DNA of 64,000 bases from Saccharomonospora azurea NA-128 (GTDB taxonomy: Bacteria; Actinomycetota; Actinomycetes; Mycobacteriales; Pseudonocardiaceae): assembly GCF_000231055.2 (NCBI RefSeq), contig NZ_CM001466.1, positions 103,003 through 167,002 on the forward strand, in the 5' to 3' direction. Positions 8,862 through 17,857 of the stretch are shown here, in pieces. Under the pieces are notes generated by a model that saw only the letters and a program-made list of their open reading frames with translations, was not told where the DNA came from and ran no database searches. Numbering within the stretch: position 1 is the first letter of the stretch; the number at the start of each line of letters is the position of its first letter. Made by a program: the position numbers and the translations under genes.

Positions 8862-9359
8862 ATGAGCGAGCAGGAACAGCCCGTGATTCTGGTCGAGGTC
8901 GACGAACCGGTGCTCGCGCGGCTGGTGCGGGCGGCGACCACGGACGCCGCCGCCGATGACGTCACGCCACCGCTGACCGCCGACTCCGGCTGGACGCCCG
9001 CCAGGGTCGAGTGGTTGCGACGTTTCCACCGGGATCGCCGTGCCGGACTGGGCGGGCCTGCCGGTGAGTCGACCTGGGGTGTGGTGACCGCCGACGGTGT
9101 CGTCGGCTCGGTGCGCCTGAAGCGCACCGCTGAGGGCGTGCTGGAGACCGGGGTCTGGTTGACGCGGACGGCTCGCGGACGCGGTCTCGGAACAGCGGCG
9201 ATGGCGGTTGCCGTGCGAAAAGCGGTCGAGCTGGGAGCTCGGGAGGTTCGGGCCGACACGACGGTCGCCAATGTCGGTGCGCTCCGGCTGCTCCGGCGGC
9301 TCGGTTTCACCCTCGCCCGCGCCGACGGCGGCGCCGTGCACGGGCTGCTTCGTTTGTGA
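8862..9359 (+). CDS. GNAT family N-acetyltransferase
   Basis: A 165-residue acetyltransferase. The acetyl-CoA-binding motif is TARGRGLGTAAMAVAVRKAVELGAREV, followed by the strand-helix NVGALRLLRRLGF typical of RimJ/RimL-like GNATs. The first 60 residues are less conserved and contain WTPARVEWLRRFH. The acceptor is unknown. ATG at 8862 lies 14 bases after the dGTPase stop, so they may be co-transcribed. Confidence 0.85.
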   Translation: MSEQEQPVILVEVDEPVLARLVRAATTDAAADDVTPPLTADSGWTPARVEWLRRFHRDRRAGLGGPAGESTWGVVTADGVVGSVRLKRTAEGVLETGVWLTRTARGRGLGTAAMAVAVRKAVELGAREVRADTTVANVGALRLLRRLGFTLARADGGAVHGLLRL

Positions 9360-9467
9360 GTCACACTGCCGCGGCGGGCGGTGGGCAAGCGCCGGCGCGA
9401 ATCTCGTCGCCGACCGGGCGAGCGCGTAACCTCGGCCCATCGCGGTGACGGGACGATCGGAGTGCGG

Positions 9468-10136
9468 ATGGCGCGCAAGCGGCAGGCGCCGGGCGGCGGG
9501 ACGGCCGTCGAGGTGGAGCCGGAACGACTGCGGCGGTGGCTCGACCGCTTCGCCGAGCGCAACGACGGTGTGCTGCGGACCGAGCTCGACCCGCGCCAGG
9601 TGCGGTTCACGGGCGGAAACGGCGTCACCGCGACGGTGCCGATTCCCTTCGAGCCGTTGGCCGTCGAACCCGGCACGTGCGTCGACGGCGCGTCCGTCGA
9701 GGTGCTGCTCGACCACGTGGAGAAACCCCGGCGCATCGGTCTGCTGCTGGCGCGCCTCGGCGGGCACAGCGTGGGCGTCGCCGAGGGCGGCCGCGTGACG
9801 GTGTCGCGCACGGACCGGCGCCTCGTCCACGGACGCAACGCCGCCGGAGGCTGGTCGCAGCAGCGGTTCGCGCGCCGCCGCGACGGTCAGGCCCGGCAGG
9901 CGCTGCGCGCGGCGGCCGACGACACCGCCGACGTCCTGGGCTCCCGGATCGCCGACCTCGACGCCGTGGTGCTCGGCGGTGACCGCCGAGCCCTGGACGA
10001 GCTGAAGACGGACCGCAGGCTCGCGGACGTGTTCGCGAAGGCGGAGCCCCGCGTACTCGACGTCGCCGAGCCGCGCCGCACCGTGCTCGACGAGGCCGCG
10101 CAGCGCGCCCGTGCCGTCGAGATCATCGTGCGGTGA
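9468..10136 (+). CDS. acVLRF1 family peptidyl-tRNA hydrolase
   Basis: A 222-residue protein of the actinobacterial Vms1-like release factor 1 group. These are eRF1-fold proteins thought to hydrolyse peptidyl-tRNA on stalled large subunits during ribosome rescue. The key loop is at 127-138, GGWSQQRFARRR, which corresponds to the GxxQ catalytic loop of the family. Flanking features are the N-terminal LRRWLDRFAERN, and VLGGDRRALDELKTDRRL in the C-terminal half. ATG at 9468 is preferred because the conserved part begins just after it; GTG 9462 is possible. It is followed by an ABC-F gene, also acting on the ribosome. Confidence 0.82.
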   Translation: MARKRQAPGGGTAVEVEPERLRRWLDRFAERNDGVLRTELDPRQVRFTGGNGVTATVPIPFEPLAVEPGTCVDGASVEVLLDHVEKPRRIGLLLARLGGHSVGVAEGGRVTVSRTDRRLVHGRNAAGGWSQQRFARRRDGQARQALRAAADDTADVLGSRIADLDAVVLGGDRRALDELKTDRRLADVFAKAEPRVLDVAEPRRTVLDEAAQRARAVEIIVR

Positions 10137-10273
10137 GCCGGGCCACCACGGGCGAAAACGACTGGACATCGGCCCCTACACTGGGTGCCGTGGTCGTTCG
10201 ACTCGAGTAGGCGCCTCGTCGCGCCCTGTGCATCGCCTGTCCGACCACCTCGTCGACACCACGGAGACTCTCA

Positions 10274-11902
10274 GTGATCACCGCTACCGGGCTCGAACTG
10301 CGCGCAGGCTCGCGCATTCTGCTGTCCGACACCACCCTGCGCGTGCAACCGGGGGACCGCATCGGTCTCGTCGGACGCAACGGCGCCGGCAAGACCACCA
10401 CGATGCGGGTCCTCGCCGGGGAGGGCGACCCGTATGCGGGAGAGGTGCAGCACACCGGTGAGGTCGGCTACCTCCCGCAGGACCCGCGCGAGGGTGATCT
10501 GTCGGTCACGGCCAAGGATCGGGTGCTGTCCGCTCGCGGGCTCGACGTGCTGCTGCGCGAGATGGAGAAGGCGCAGACGGCCATGGCGGAACTCGTCGAC
10601 GACGCCGCCCGCGACAAGGCGGTCCGCCGCTACGGGCGGCTGGAGGAGCGGTTCTCCGCTCTGGGCGGGTACGCCGCCGAGAGCGAGGCCGCGCGGATCT
10701 GCGCCAACCTCGGCTTGGAGGACCGCGTCCTGCCGCAGCCGTTGCGCACGCTCTCCGGCGGTCAGCGCCGCCGGGTCGAGCTGGCCCGCATCCTCTTCGC
10801 CGCCTCCGAGGCGGGCGCGGGAGGTCGGTCGGGCACCATCCTGCTGCTCGACGAGCCCACGAACCACCTCGACGCCGACTCGATCACCTGGCTGCGGGGC
10901 TTCCTCAAGGCCCACACCGGTGGTCTCGTCGTCATCAGCCACGACGTCGACCTGCTCGACGAGGTCGTCAACAAGGTGTGGTTCCTCGACGCCACCCGCG
11001 GTGAGCTCGACGGCTACAACATGACCTGGAAGCGCTACCTCGACGCACGGGCCACCGACGAGAAGCGGCGCAGGCGCGAGCGGGCGAACGCGGAGAAGAA
11101 GGCCTCCGCGCTGCAACAGCAGGCCGCCAAGCTCGGTGCGAAGGCCACCAAGGCCGTGGCGGCGAAGAACATGGCCCGCCGGGCGGAGCAGTTGCTCGCC
11201 AACCTGGACGAGGAACGCCAGGCCGACAAGGTCGCGAACATCCGGTTCCCGGCCCCGGCCCCGTGCGGCCGTACTCCGCTGACGGCGGAGAACCTGTCGA
11301 AGTCGTACGGGTCACTGGAGATCTTCACCGGCGTCGACCTCGCCATCGACCGAGGCTCCCGGGTCGTGGTGCTGGGGCTCAACGGTGCGGGCAAGACCAC
11401 ACTCCTGCGGCTGCTGGCCGGGCTGGAGACCCCCGACACCGGACGCGTGGTGCCGGGGCACGGGCTCCGGCTCGGGTACTACGCCCAGGAGCACGAGACC
11501 CTGGACCACGACGCGACCGTGTGGGAGAACATCCGGCACCTCGCTCCGGACACCGGTGCCCAGGAACTGCGCAACCTGCTCGGCTCGTTCCTCTTCAGCG
11601 GTGAACAGCTCGAACAGCCCGCCAACACGCTGTCGGGCGGTGAGAAGACGCGGCTCGCGCTCGCGGGCCTCGTGTCGAGCGCGGCGAACGTCCTCCTGCT
11701 GGACGAACCGACCAACAACCTCGACCCGGCGAGTCGTGAGCAGGTACTCGACGCTTTGCGTCGATACGAGGGCTCCGTGGTTCTCGTGACCCACGATCCC
11801 GGCGCGGTCGAGGCGCTCGAACCCGAACGGGTGATCCTCTTGCCGGATGGCACGGAAGATCTGTGGTCCGACGATTATCGGGAACTGGTCGAGCTCGCCT
11901 GA
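10274..11902 (+). CDS. ABC-F family ATPase (ribosome-associated)
   Basis: A 542-residue cytosolic protein with two ABC cassettes and no membrane segments. Walker A sites are GRNGAGKTT (near residue 36) and GLNGAGKTT (near 370). Signatures are LSGGQRRRVELA and LSGGEKTRLALA, and Walker B regions LLLDEPTNHLD and LLLDEPTNNLD. The basic, helical linker between cassettes (RRRRERANAEKKASALQQQ and following) is the P-site tRNA-interaction region of ABC-F factors. Members act as translation factors or protect ribosomes from antibiotics; which applies is not clear from sequence. The start is GTG 10274 with GGAG 11-12 bases upstream. Confidence 0.93.
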   Translation: MITATGLELRAGSRILLSDTTLRVQPGDRIGLVGRNGAGKTTTMRVLAGEGDPYAGEVQHTGEVGYLPQDPREGDLSVTAKDRVLSARGLDVLLREMEKAQTAMAELVDDAARDKAVRRYGRLEERFSALGGYAAESEAARICANLGLEDRVLPQPLRTLSGGQRRRVELARILFAASEAGAGGRSGTILLLDEPTNHLDADSITWLRGFLKAHTGGLVVISHDVDLLDEVVNKVWFLDATRGELDGYNMTWKRYLDARATDEKRRRRERANAEKKASALQQQAAKLGAKATKAVAAKNMARRAEQLLANLDEERQADKVANIRFPAPAPCGRTPLTAENLSKSYGSLEIFTGVDLAIDRGSRVVVLGLNGAGKTTLLRLLAGLETPDTGRVVPGHGLRLGYYAQEHETLDHDATVWENIRHLAPDTGAQELRNLLGSFLFSGEQLEQPANTLSGGEKTRLALAGLVSSAANVLLLDEPTNNLDPASREQVLDALRRYEGSVVLVTHDPGAVEALEPERVILLPDGTEDLWSDDYRELVELA

Positions 11903-11976
11903 TCGGGTGTTTTCTCGACGAAATGTGTCGACCACTTCACAGTGGGGCTCGTCTCGTCGGTCCGATGTGCTCACCG

Positions 11977-11994
11977 CGTGATCGAAAGATCACG
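11977..11994 (+). terminator. Stem-loop after the ABC-F gene
   Basis: CGTGATC-GAAA-GATCACG is a perfect 7-bp stem with a stable GNRA loop, 75 bases after the ABC-F stop. The following sequence GACGGCTTTCT has only a weak T run, so termination is plausible but not certain. The stem also contains two GATC sites. Confidence 0.4.
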
Positions 11995-12208
11995 GACGGC
12001 TTTCTGACCAGGGTCGTTGTGACGTAAGCCCGGTCCGGCCCGGCGGCCCCCCTAACGGGTGGAGTGTGGCGCACCACAGGTCACGACAACGGAGTGGTTT
12101 AACGCGTTCCGTCATTGTTCGGTGTACAGCAAGTACCGTATCGGACGTTTTCGACGCCATTCGAGCATGTTTTTCCGTTGTCGTCTGGCATTCGGCCGCG
12201 TCGTGTTC

Positions 12209-12214
12209 GATCAT
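12209..12214. promoter_or_regulatory. GATCAT, possible autoregulatory site of the Gbn-like protein
   Basis: The Streptomyces nucleoid protein Gbn (SCO1839) recognises GATC followed by (A/T)T. GATCAT here, 58 bases before the start of the Gbn-like gene, fits that consensus. A six-base match can occur by chance, so this is only suggestive. Confidence 0.3.
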
Positions 12215-12271
12215 TGCCACGGCAGGGGCTGAAAGTGGCCCGAAACATCAACGGGCGGAAGGTGGATTGAC

Positions 12272-12481
12272 GTGGCAGACCTGAAGAAGGGTGCGCGCAT
12301 CACCGGAAACACGCGCGACAAGCTGGCCGCTGACTTGAAGAAGAAGTACGAGAAGGGAGCGAGCATCCGCGCTCTGGCCGAGTCGACGGGACGCTCCTAC
12401 GGCTTCGTGCACCGGGTCCTGTCGGAGTCCGGTGTGCAGCTTCGGGGCAGGGGCGGCGCCACGCGCGTCAAGAAGAAGTAA
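12272..12481 (+). CDS. Small HTH DNA-binding protein, Gbn (SCO1839)-like nucleoid-associated protein
   Basis: A basic 69-residue protein that is almost entirely one helix-turn-helix. Residues 18-55 include DLKKKYEKGASIRALAEST, GRSYGFVHRVL and SESGV, followed by the basic tail RGRGGATRVKKK. Small single-HTH proteins with the GRSYGFVH recognition helix are widespread in actinobacteria. I recall Streptomyces Gbn, a GATC-binding nucleoid-associated protein affecting development, as a member, but could not align it here. The start is GTG or ATG-class at 12272, with no alternative downstream. Its last 14 bases overlap the convergent membrane-protein gene. Confidence 0.8.
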   Translation: MADLKKGARITGNTRDKLAADLKKKYEKGASIRALAESTGRSYGFVHRVLSESGVQLRGRGGATRVKKK

Positions 12482-13823
12482 GAGGGGCGCGATCTCCGTG
12501 GGTTCCGGAGCCGGGTCCACCGGTGCCGAGGGGAGCCGGGGCCCGGTTCCGGAACACCAGCACCGCGCCCAGTAGCACGGAGACGTAGACGAGGTAGCCG
12601 AACCGGGTGGCCGTCGTCAGCATCGTGAAGGCCAGGAGCCCGACGGCGATGCGCAGGGCGGCGTCGGCCGCGGTCCGCGGTGGGCGGCGGACCAGCCACA
12701 GCAGAACAGCGAGCCCCGCGGCCAGCAGCAGCACCAGCGCGATCACAGTGCCCACGGCGCCGGTGCTCGCGATCAACCTCCCGGGCAGCGGACTCGCGGC
12801 GGGTGAGGCGATCTCCCCGAGGCCCGCCGGGAAGAGCAGGACGTGTTCGGCGAACGCTTTCGGGTTCACCAGGAGCACGGGCACCGTCACCACAACGGTG
12901 ACGCCGACGAACACCCCGCCGAACCGCGCCAGGGCACGGGCGCCCAGCCGACTGAACACGAGGAAGCCCACCACCACGGCGGCGGGCGCGGCGATGAGCT
13001 TCGCGCTCGTCACGAGCGCGCACACGAGGGCCGCCCAGCCCGGACGGTCCGTCGCCGCGAGCGCCACCGCCAGCAGGACCAGACCCACGATGGCCAGATC
13101 GGGTCCCGCGGTCGCCCAGGTCAGTGCGGTCAGCGGGAAGGCCACCGCGAGCTGGGCACCGCGGACCGGCGGTGACGACACCCGCAGCAGCCGCAGGCTC
13201 GCGAGGACGCAGAGGACCGCCGCACCGGCGAACACGACCCGAGCGTCGGTCACCGCGTCGGCGAACGGTGTTCCGCCGACGAGTGCGCGGGGCAGCCCGA
13301 ACACCGCCATCACGGGCCCGTACGGCGTGTAGTCGTGCACGTGTGGCACGCGGTCGAGTGCGGCGATGTCGAGATACGGCGTACCCGTGTCCAACAGGGT
13401 GCTCGCGGCGCGCTCGATGACCCAGACCTCGGGTTGGGCGCTCCACAGTCCCTCGGCGTCGGTCCAGTCGGCGTTCGCGATCTGGCGTCGGACGAGCAGC
13501 GTCACCAGCGGAGCGAGCATGCCGACGACGCCCACCACCGCCACGCCGACCCAGCGGGACCGCACCCGCGAGGCCCGGCCTCGCGGCGTGAGGAGCAGCC
13601 ACGAGGTGTGCACCAGCGCGAGTCCGTACCCGGCGGTGGCGAAGGCGCCCCAGACGCGGAACCCGAGGTGCTTGTCGGTGAGCGCCATGACGAGCGCGTA
13701 GCAGGCGCACCCCAGGTAGAGCAGCGCGTCGACGGCCGGCGGTCGCCGGTTCAGCGCCGACCGCAGACGCGTGACGGCGCTCGCCGGAGCGCGCGCCGTC
13801 GAGTCGTCAGCCTGGGTCCCCAT
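12468..13823 (-). CDS. Polytopic membrane protein, GT87/DUF2029-like glycosyltransferase
   Basis: A 451-residue integral membrane protein with roughly ten hydrophobic helices. Between the second and third helix groups is an extracytoplasmic loop with TGTPYLDIAALDRVPHVHDYTPYGPVM, the kind of loop seen in polyprenyl-phosphate-mannose-dependent transferases of the GT87/DUF2029 family. Such enzymes add mannose to envelope glycolipids in actinobacteria. The exact donor and acceptor are unknown. The gene ends inside the convergent Gbn-like gene and starts 123 bases from the divergent ABC exporter. Confidence 0.7.
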   Translation of the reverse strand: MGTQADDSTARAPASAVTRLRSALNRRPPAVDALLYLGCACYALVMALTDKHLGFRVWGAFATAGYGLALVHTSWLLLTPRGRASRVRSRWVGVAVVGVVGMLAPLVTLLVRRQIANADWTDAEGLWSAQPEVWVIERAASTLLDTGTPYLDIAALDRVPHVHDYTPYGPVMAVFGLPRALVGGTPFADAVTDARVVFAGAAVLCVLASLRLLRVSSPPVRGAQLAVAFPLTALTWATAGPDLAIVGLVLLAVALAATDRPGWAALVCALVTSAKLIAAPAAVVVGFLVFSRLGARALARFGGVFVGVTVVVTVPVLLVNPKAFAEHVLLFPAGLGEIASPAASPLPGRLIASTGAVGTVIALVLLLAAGLAVLLWLVRRPPRTAADAALRIAVGLLAFTMLTTATRFGYLVYVSVLLGAVLVFRNRAPAPLGTGGPGSGTHGDRAPLTSS

Positions 13824-13945
13824 GGCGGTCGAGACTACCGGCGCGTCCCGACTGTCGGTGGTGACGGGCAGAATCAGCGCGAGGTGGCCGGGAAGATGCG
13901 CGGCCCCACCACTGTTGTGTCGGACGCGTGAGAGGAGTCGTGGGC

Positions 13946-15814
13946 GTGGACAACACGTGGGGGTTGCTTCGGGGTGCGATGCAGTCGGCTGACGCGCCGC
14001 GAGGCCTGCGCAAGGGGACCGTCCGCCGCGTGGCCTCGTTCGCCCGGCCGCACTGGCGGAGGTTGCTGGTCTTCCTGGCGCTGACGGTCGTGTCGGCCGT
14101 CCTCGCCGTCACCACTCCGCTCCTGGCCGGGCGGGTGGTCGACGCGATCGTGGGCGGGAAGTCCGCGTCCACCGTGATCTGGCTCGCGGTCGTCATCGCG
14201 GGCATCGCCGTGGCCGACGCCGCGCTGGGGCTCGCCGAGCGCTGGCAGTCCGCCCACATCGGGGAGGGGTTGATCCTCGACCTGCGCAGGGCGGTGTTCG
14301 AGCACGTGCAGCGGATGCCCGTGGCGTTCTTCATGCGGAGCCGCACGGGCGCGCTGGTGAGCAGGCTGAACAACGACGTCATCGGCGCGCAGCGCACGTT
14401 CACCGCCACGCTGTCCGGGCTCGTCACCAACGTCATCCAGCTGGTGCTCTCGCTGGCCGTGATGGTGACGTTGTCGTGGCAGGTGACGCTCGTGGCTCTG
14501 GTGCTCCTGCCGATCTTCGTGCTGCCCGCCCGGCGGATCGGGCGCCGGATGGCCGACCTGCAGCACCAGGCGGCCGAACTCAACGCCGGGATGACGACCC
14601 AGATGACCGAGCGGTTCTCGGCGGCCGGTGCCACGCTCGTGAAACTGTTCGGCAGGCCGAAGGCCGAGGCCGAGGAGTTCGGCGCGCGGGCGGGCCGGGT
14701 CCGAGACATCGGTGTGCGCACGGCCATGCTGACGCGCTGGTTCATGACGAGCCTCACGCTCGTGTCAGCGTTGGCGCAGGCGCTCGTCTACGGCCTTGGC
14801 GGGTGGCTCGCGCTCACCGGTCGGCTTGATCCGGGCACGGTCGTCGCGCTGGCCCTGTTGCTGACGCGCCTGTACACGCCGCTGACAGCGCTGGCCAACG
14901 TGCGGGTGGACATCATGACCGCGCTCGTGTCGTTCGAGCGCGTGTTCGAGGTGCTCGACCTCAAGCCGATGATCACCGAGAAGCCGGACGCCAGGTCGGT
15001 GCCGCCGGGTCCGGTGTCGGTGGAGTTCGACGACGTGCGGTTCGCCTACCCGTCGCCGCAGACCCACTCGCTGGCCTCGCTCGAAGAGGTGTCCACAGTG
15101 GATACCCGCGGGGGTGAGCAGGTGGTGCACGGGGTCAGCTTCCATGCCGAGCCCGGGCGGATGGTGGCGCTCGTGGGCCCCTCCGGCGCGGGTAAGTCGA
15201 CCATCGCGTTCCTGGTGGCGCGGCTCTACGACGTCGACTCCGGCGCGGTGCGGTTGGGTGGCGTGGACGTCCGGGACCTGTCGTTCGAGTCACTGCGCCG
15301 GACCGTGGGATTCGTCACGCAGGACGGGCACCTCTTCCACGACACCATCCGGGCCAACCTCACCTACGCGCGGCCGGACGCGAGGGACGGGGAGATCTGG
15401 GACGCGCTGCGGCGCGCACGGCTGGAGGACTTGATGCGGTCGTTGCCCGACGGCCTGGACACCGTGGTGGGCGAGCGCGGCTACCGGCTGTCCGGAGGGG
15501 AGCGGCAGCGGCTCACCATCGCCCGGCTGCTGCTCGCCCAGCCCCGAGTGGTGGTGCTCGACGAGGCCACCGCTCACCTCGACTCCGAGTCGGAGGCCGC
15601 GGTGAGTGAGGCACTGGTCGACGCGTTGAGCGGACGCACCGCGCTCGTCATCGCCCATCGCCTCTCCACGGTGCGCGCGGCCGACCGGATCCTCGTGGTC
15701 GAGGACGGTCGTGTCGTGGAGCACGGCACGCACCCCGAGCTGCTCGCGCTCGGGGGCCGGTATGCGGAACTGCACAACACGCAGTTCGCGACGGACGAGC
15801 GGTCCGTCGCGTGA
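13946..15814 (+). CDS. ABC exporter, fused permease-ATPase (MsbA/multidrug type)
   Basis: A 622-residue half-transporter. The N-terminal ~330 residues hold six membrane helices of the ABC_membrane fold, with coupling-helix sequence RMPVAFFMRSRTGALVSRLNND. The C-terminal cassette has Walker A GPSGAGKST, Q-loop FVTQDGHLFHDT, signature LSGGERQRLTIA and Walker B VVVLDEATAHLD. Start GTG 13946 is preferred over 13928 because AGAGGAG sits 8 bases upstream of it. Its stop overlaps the hydrolase start as GTGA. The substrate is unknown; it functions as a dimer. Confidence 0.93.
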   Translation: MDNTWGLLRGAMQSADAPRGLRKGTVRRVASFARPHWRRLLVFLALTVVSAVLAVTTPLLAGRVVDAIVGGKSASTVIWLAVVIAGIAVADAALGLAERWQSAHIGEGLILDLRRAVFEHVQRMPVAFFMRSRTGALVSRLNNDVIGAQRTFTATLSGLVTNVIQLVLSLAVMVTLSWQVTLVALVLLPIFVLPARRIGRRMADLQHQAAELNAGMTTQMTERFSAAGATLVKLFGRPKAEAEEFGARAGRVRDIGVRTAMLTRWFMTSLTLVSALAQALVYGLGGWLALTGRLDPGTVVALALLLTRLYTPLTALANVRVDIMTALVSFERVFEVLDLKPMITEKPDARSVPPGPVSVEFDDVRFAYPSPQTHSLASLEEVSTVDTRGGEQVVHGVSFHAEPGRMVALVGPSGAGKSTIAFLVARLYDVDSGAVRLGGVDVRDLSFESLRRTVGFVTQDGHLFHDTIRANLTYARPDARDGEIWDALRRARLEDLMRSLPDGLDTVVGERGYRLSGGERQRLTIARLLLAQPRVVVLDEATAHLDSESEAAVSEALVDALSGRTALVIAHRLSTVRAADRILVVEDGRVVEHGTHPELLALGGRYAELHNTQFATDERSVA

Positions 15815-16518
15815 CCGCCGCCGAGGCGGTGCGCCCGTCGCTGAGCACGCTTCCGGCGGGCACGCCACGGCCGCGGGCGGTGGCGCTCGTCCTGCACGGG
15901 GGTGCCGAGTACGGAGCCGACGTCGTGCGTCCGTGGCGGCTGGCGTACCTGCGCATGGTGCCGGTCGCGCGCGCCGTGCACGCGGCCGGAGCACGGCACG
16001 GTCTGGAAGTACGGTTGCTGCGCAACCGGGTGCGCGGGTGGAACGAGCCGGATCGCCATCCGGTCGAGGACGCGCGGTGGGCGCTCGACACGATCAGGGC
16101 GGAGCGTCCCGGTGTGCCCGTGGTGCTGATCGGCCATTCCATGGGTGGTCGCGTGGCACTGCGGGTGTGTGATGACGAGGCGGTGTCCGGTGCGTGCGCG
16201 TTCGCGCCGTGGACCCCCGACGGCGAGCCCGTGGAACCGGTGGCGGGTCGCACCGTCGTGATCGCCCACGGTGTGCACGACCGAGTGACCAACCCCGGCG
16301 ACTCCTACCGCTACGCGCAGCGCGCCGACGCCCACGCCGCGCGGCTCGCGCGTTTCGACGTCGTCGCGGAGAGTCACGCGTTGATGCGCAGGCCGCTGGT
16401 GTGGAATCGGCTCGCCTGCGAGTTCGCGGTGCAGACCACGGGGCTGGTCCCGGCGGAGGGGATTCTGCCCCGTGCCTTTGCTCACGATGCTCCATCTCGG
16501 TGGCGTCGACTGCTCTGA
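15811..16518 (+). CDS. Alpha/beta hydrolase
   Basis: A 235-residue hydrolase-fold protein. It has VLHGGAEYG (oxyanion-hole strand), the nucleophile elbow GHSMGG around residue 109, a late Asp in GVHDRVTNPGDS and the catalytic-type His in AESHALMRR. It resembles dienelactone hydrolase or serine aminopeptidase-like hydrolases; the substrate is unknown. Translation is coupled to the ABC exporter by a GTGA overlap, so it may process something exported by or related to that pump. Confidence 0.85.
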   Translation: MTAAEAVRPSLSTLPAGTPRPRAVALVLHGGAEYGADVVRPWRLAYLRMVPVARAVHAAGARHGLEVRLLRNRVRGWNEPDRHPVEDARWALDTIRAERPGVPVVLIGHSMGGRVALRVCDDEAVSGACAFAPWTPDGEPVEPVAGRTVVIAHGVHDRVTNPGDSYRYAQRADAHAARLARFDVVAESHALMRRPLVWNRLACEFAVQTTGLVPAEGILPRAFAHDAPSRWRRLL

Positions 16519-16655
16519 CCGGGGCATTCGTGGTCTCGACCTGCCTCCAAGCCACCTCCCGCACAACCTGATCGGGGGATGCCGCGTCTAGGTGACAAGG
16601 CATGCGGTTAGGTATGCGTGCGCACAGCAGCCGCACCAGATGATCGGGAGTGGTC

Positions 16656-17843
16656 ATGACCTACGGCGGGCACCAGGGTGGACAGGGTGGTGGGCACCGG
16701 CCACCTCCTCCGGGCCGGAGGCCGCCACAAGGGCCCCGACGACAACAGCAGGCGCAGATGATGCCCGTCCCCGGCAGTGCGAGGGCTCGGCAGGCGCCGC
16801 GTTCGCCGCAGCCGACGCGGGTCGGCCCACCGCCGCAGCAACCGCCACCACCTCGGGAGCGGCCGCCGCAGTCACCGCAGGGTCGCCCCCGTCGCAAGCG
16901 GTGGTCGTTCGGCAAGGTGCTGCTGAGCCTGTTTCTGGTGTTCGTCCTGTTCGTCGGAGCCGTGTGGTTCTACCTCGACAGCTCGATCACCCGCATCGAC
17001 GCGCTGCCCGACGACTACGAGGGCAGGCCCGCCGCGGCGGAGGGCACCAACTGGTTGCTCGTGGGGTCCGACTCCCGCGAAGGGCTCGACGAAGAGCAGA
17101 TGGCGAAGCTGTCCACCGGTGACGCGGGGGGCAGGCGCACCGACACGATCATGCTCGTCCACATTCCGGACAACGACACGCCGCCCACCCTGCTGAGCCT
17201 TCCCCGGGACTCGCGGGTGGAGATCCCGGGCCACGGGGTCAACAAGATCAACGCGGCGTTCGCCTTCGGTGGCGCCCCGCTGTTGACGAAGACGGTGGAG
17301 CAGGCCACCGGACTGCGGATCGACCACTACGCCGAGATCGGGTTCGGCGGGTTCGCCAACGTCGTCGATGCCATCGGCGGGGTCGAAATGGACATTCCGA
17401 ACGAAATGCGTGACACCAAGACCGGGATCGTGATCCCGGCGGGCACGCAGACCCTCGACGGCGCGCAGGCGCTCGGGTTCGTCCGCATGCGCTACAGCGA
17501 CGCGACGCCGCGATCCGACCTGGACCGGGTGGCGAACCAGCGCAAGTTCATCGGCGCGTTGGCCTCCGAGATCGCGAGTCCGGCCACACTGCTCAACCCG
17601 TTCGACGTCTTCCCGCTGCTCGGGGCTGTGCCCGACGCGTTGGCCCTCGACACCGACGACCACCTGCACCACCTGGTCGGCCTGGCGTGGGCGATGCGGG
17701 GGATCGGCGACGGCGGCGTGGTCACCACCACCGTGCCGGTCACCTCGTCCTCCGCCGAGTCGTGGGACCCGGCGAAGTCGGAGGCCCTGTTCGAGGCACT
17801 GCGCACCGACTCGCCGATCCCCGAGGACGCCCTCATGGAGTGA
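16656..17843 (+). CDS. LytR-CpsA-Psr (LCP) family cell-wall ligase
   Basis: Membrane-anchored enzyme that attaches polyprenyl-linked glycopolymers (arabinogalactan-like or teichoic material) to peptidoglycan. The ~395-residue protein has a Pro/Gly/Gln-rich cytoplasmic leader of about 85 residues and one transmembrane helix (VLLSLFLVFVLFVGAVWFYL). The extracellular LCP domain has LLVGSDSRE, RRTDTIMLVHI, SLPRDSRVEIPG, KINAAFAFGG and GFVRMRYSD, containing the Arg and Asp residues that bind the pyrophosphate lipid. ATG at 16656 is chosen; GTG 16650 is equally close. It is convergent with the thioesterase, 14 bases apart. Confidence 0.93.
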   Translation: MTYGGHQGGQGGGHRPPPPGRRPPQGPRRQQQAQMMPVPGSARARQAPRSPQPTRVGPPPQQPPPPRERPPQSPQGRPRRKRWSFGKVLLSLFLVFVLFVGAVWFYLDSSITRIDALPDDYEGRPAAAEGTNWLLVGSDSREGLDEEQMAKLSTGDAGGRRTDTIMLVHIPDNDTPPTLLSLPRDSRVEIPGHGVNKINAAFAFGGAPLLTKTVEQATGLRIDHYAEIGFGGFANVVDAIGGVEMDIPNEMRDTKTGIVIPAGTQTLDGAQALGFVRMRYSDATPRSDLDRVANQRKFIGALASEIASPATLLNPFDVFPLLGAVPDALALDTDDHLHHLVGLAWAMRGIGDGGVVTTTVPVTSSSAESWDPAKSEALFEALRTDSPIPEDALME

Positions 17844-17857
17844 GAGGTCTCGACCGC

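Larger units (their letters stand above)
11903..12271. other. Intergenic stretch of about 370 bp before the Gbn-like gene
   Basis: No supported gene. It holds the stem-loop at 11977-11994, a GTAC-AGCAA-GTAC inverted repeat at about 12124-12136, and a GATCAT hexamer at 12209-12214. The long leader suggests the small HTH gene has its own promoter, but I cannot place -35/-10 boxes with confidence. Confidence 0.6.
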
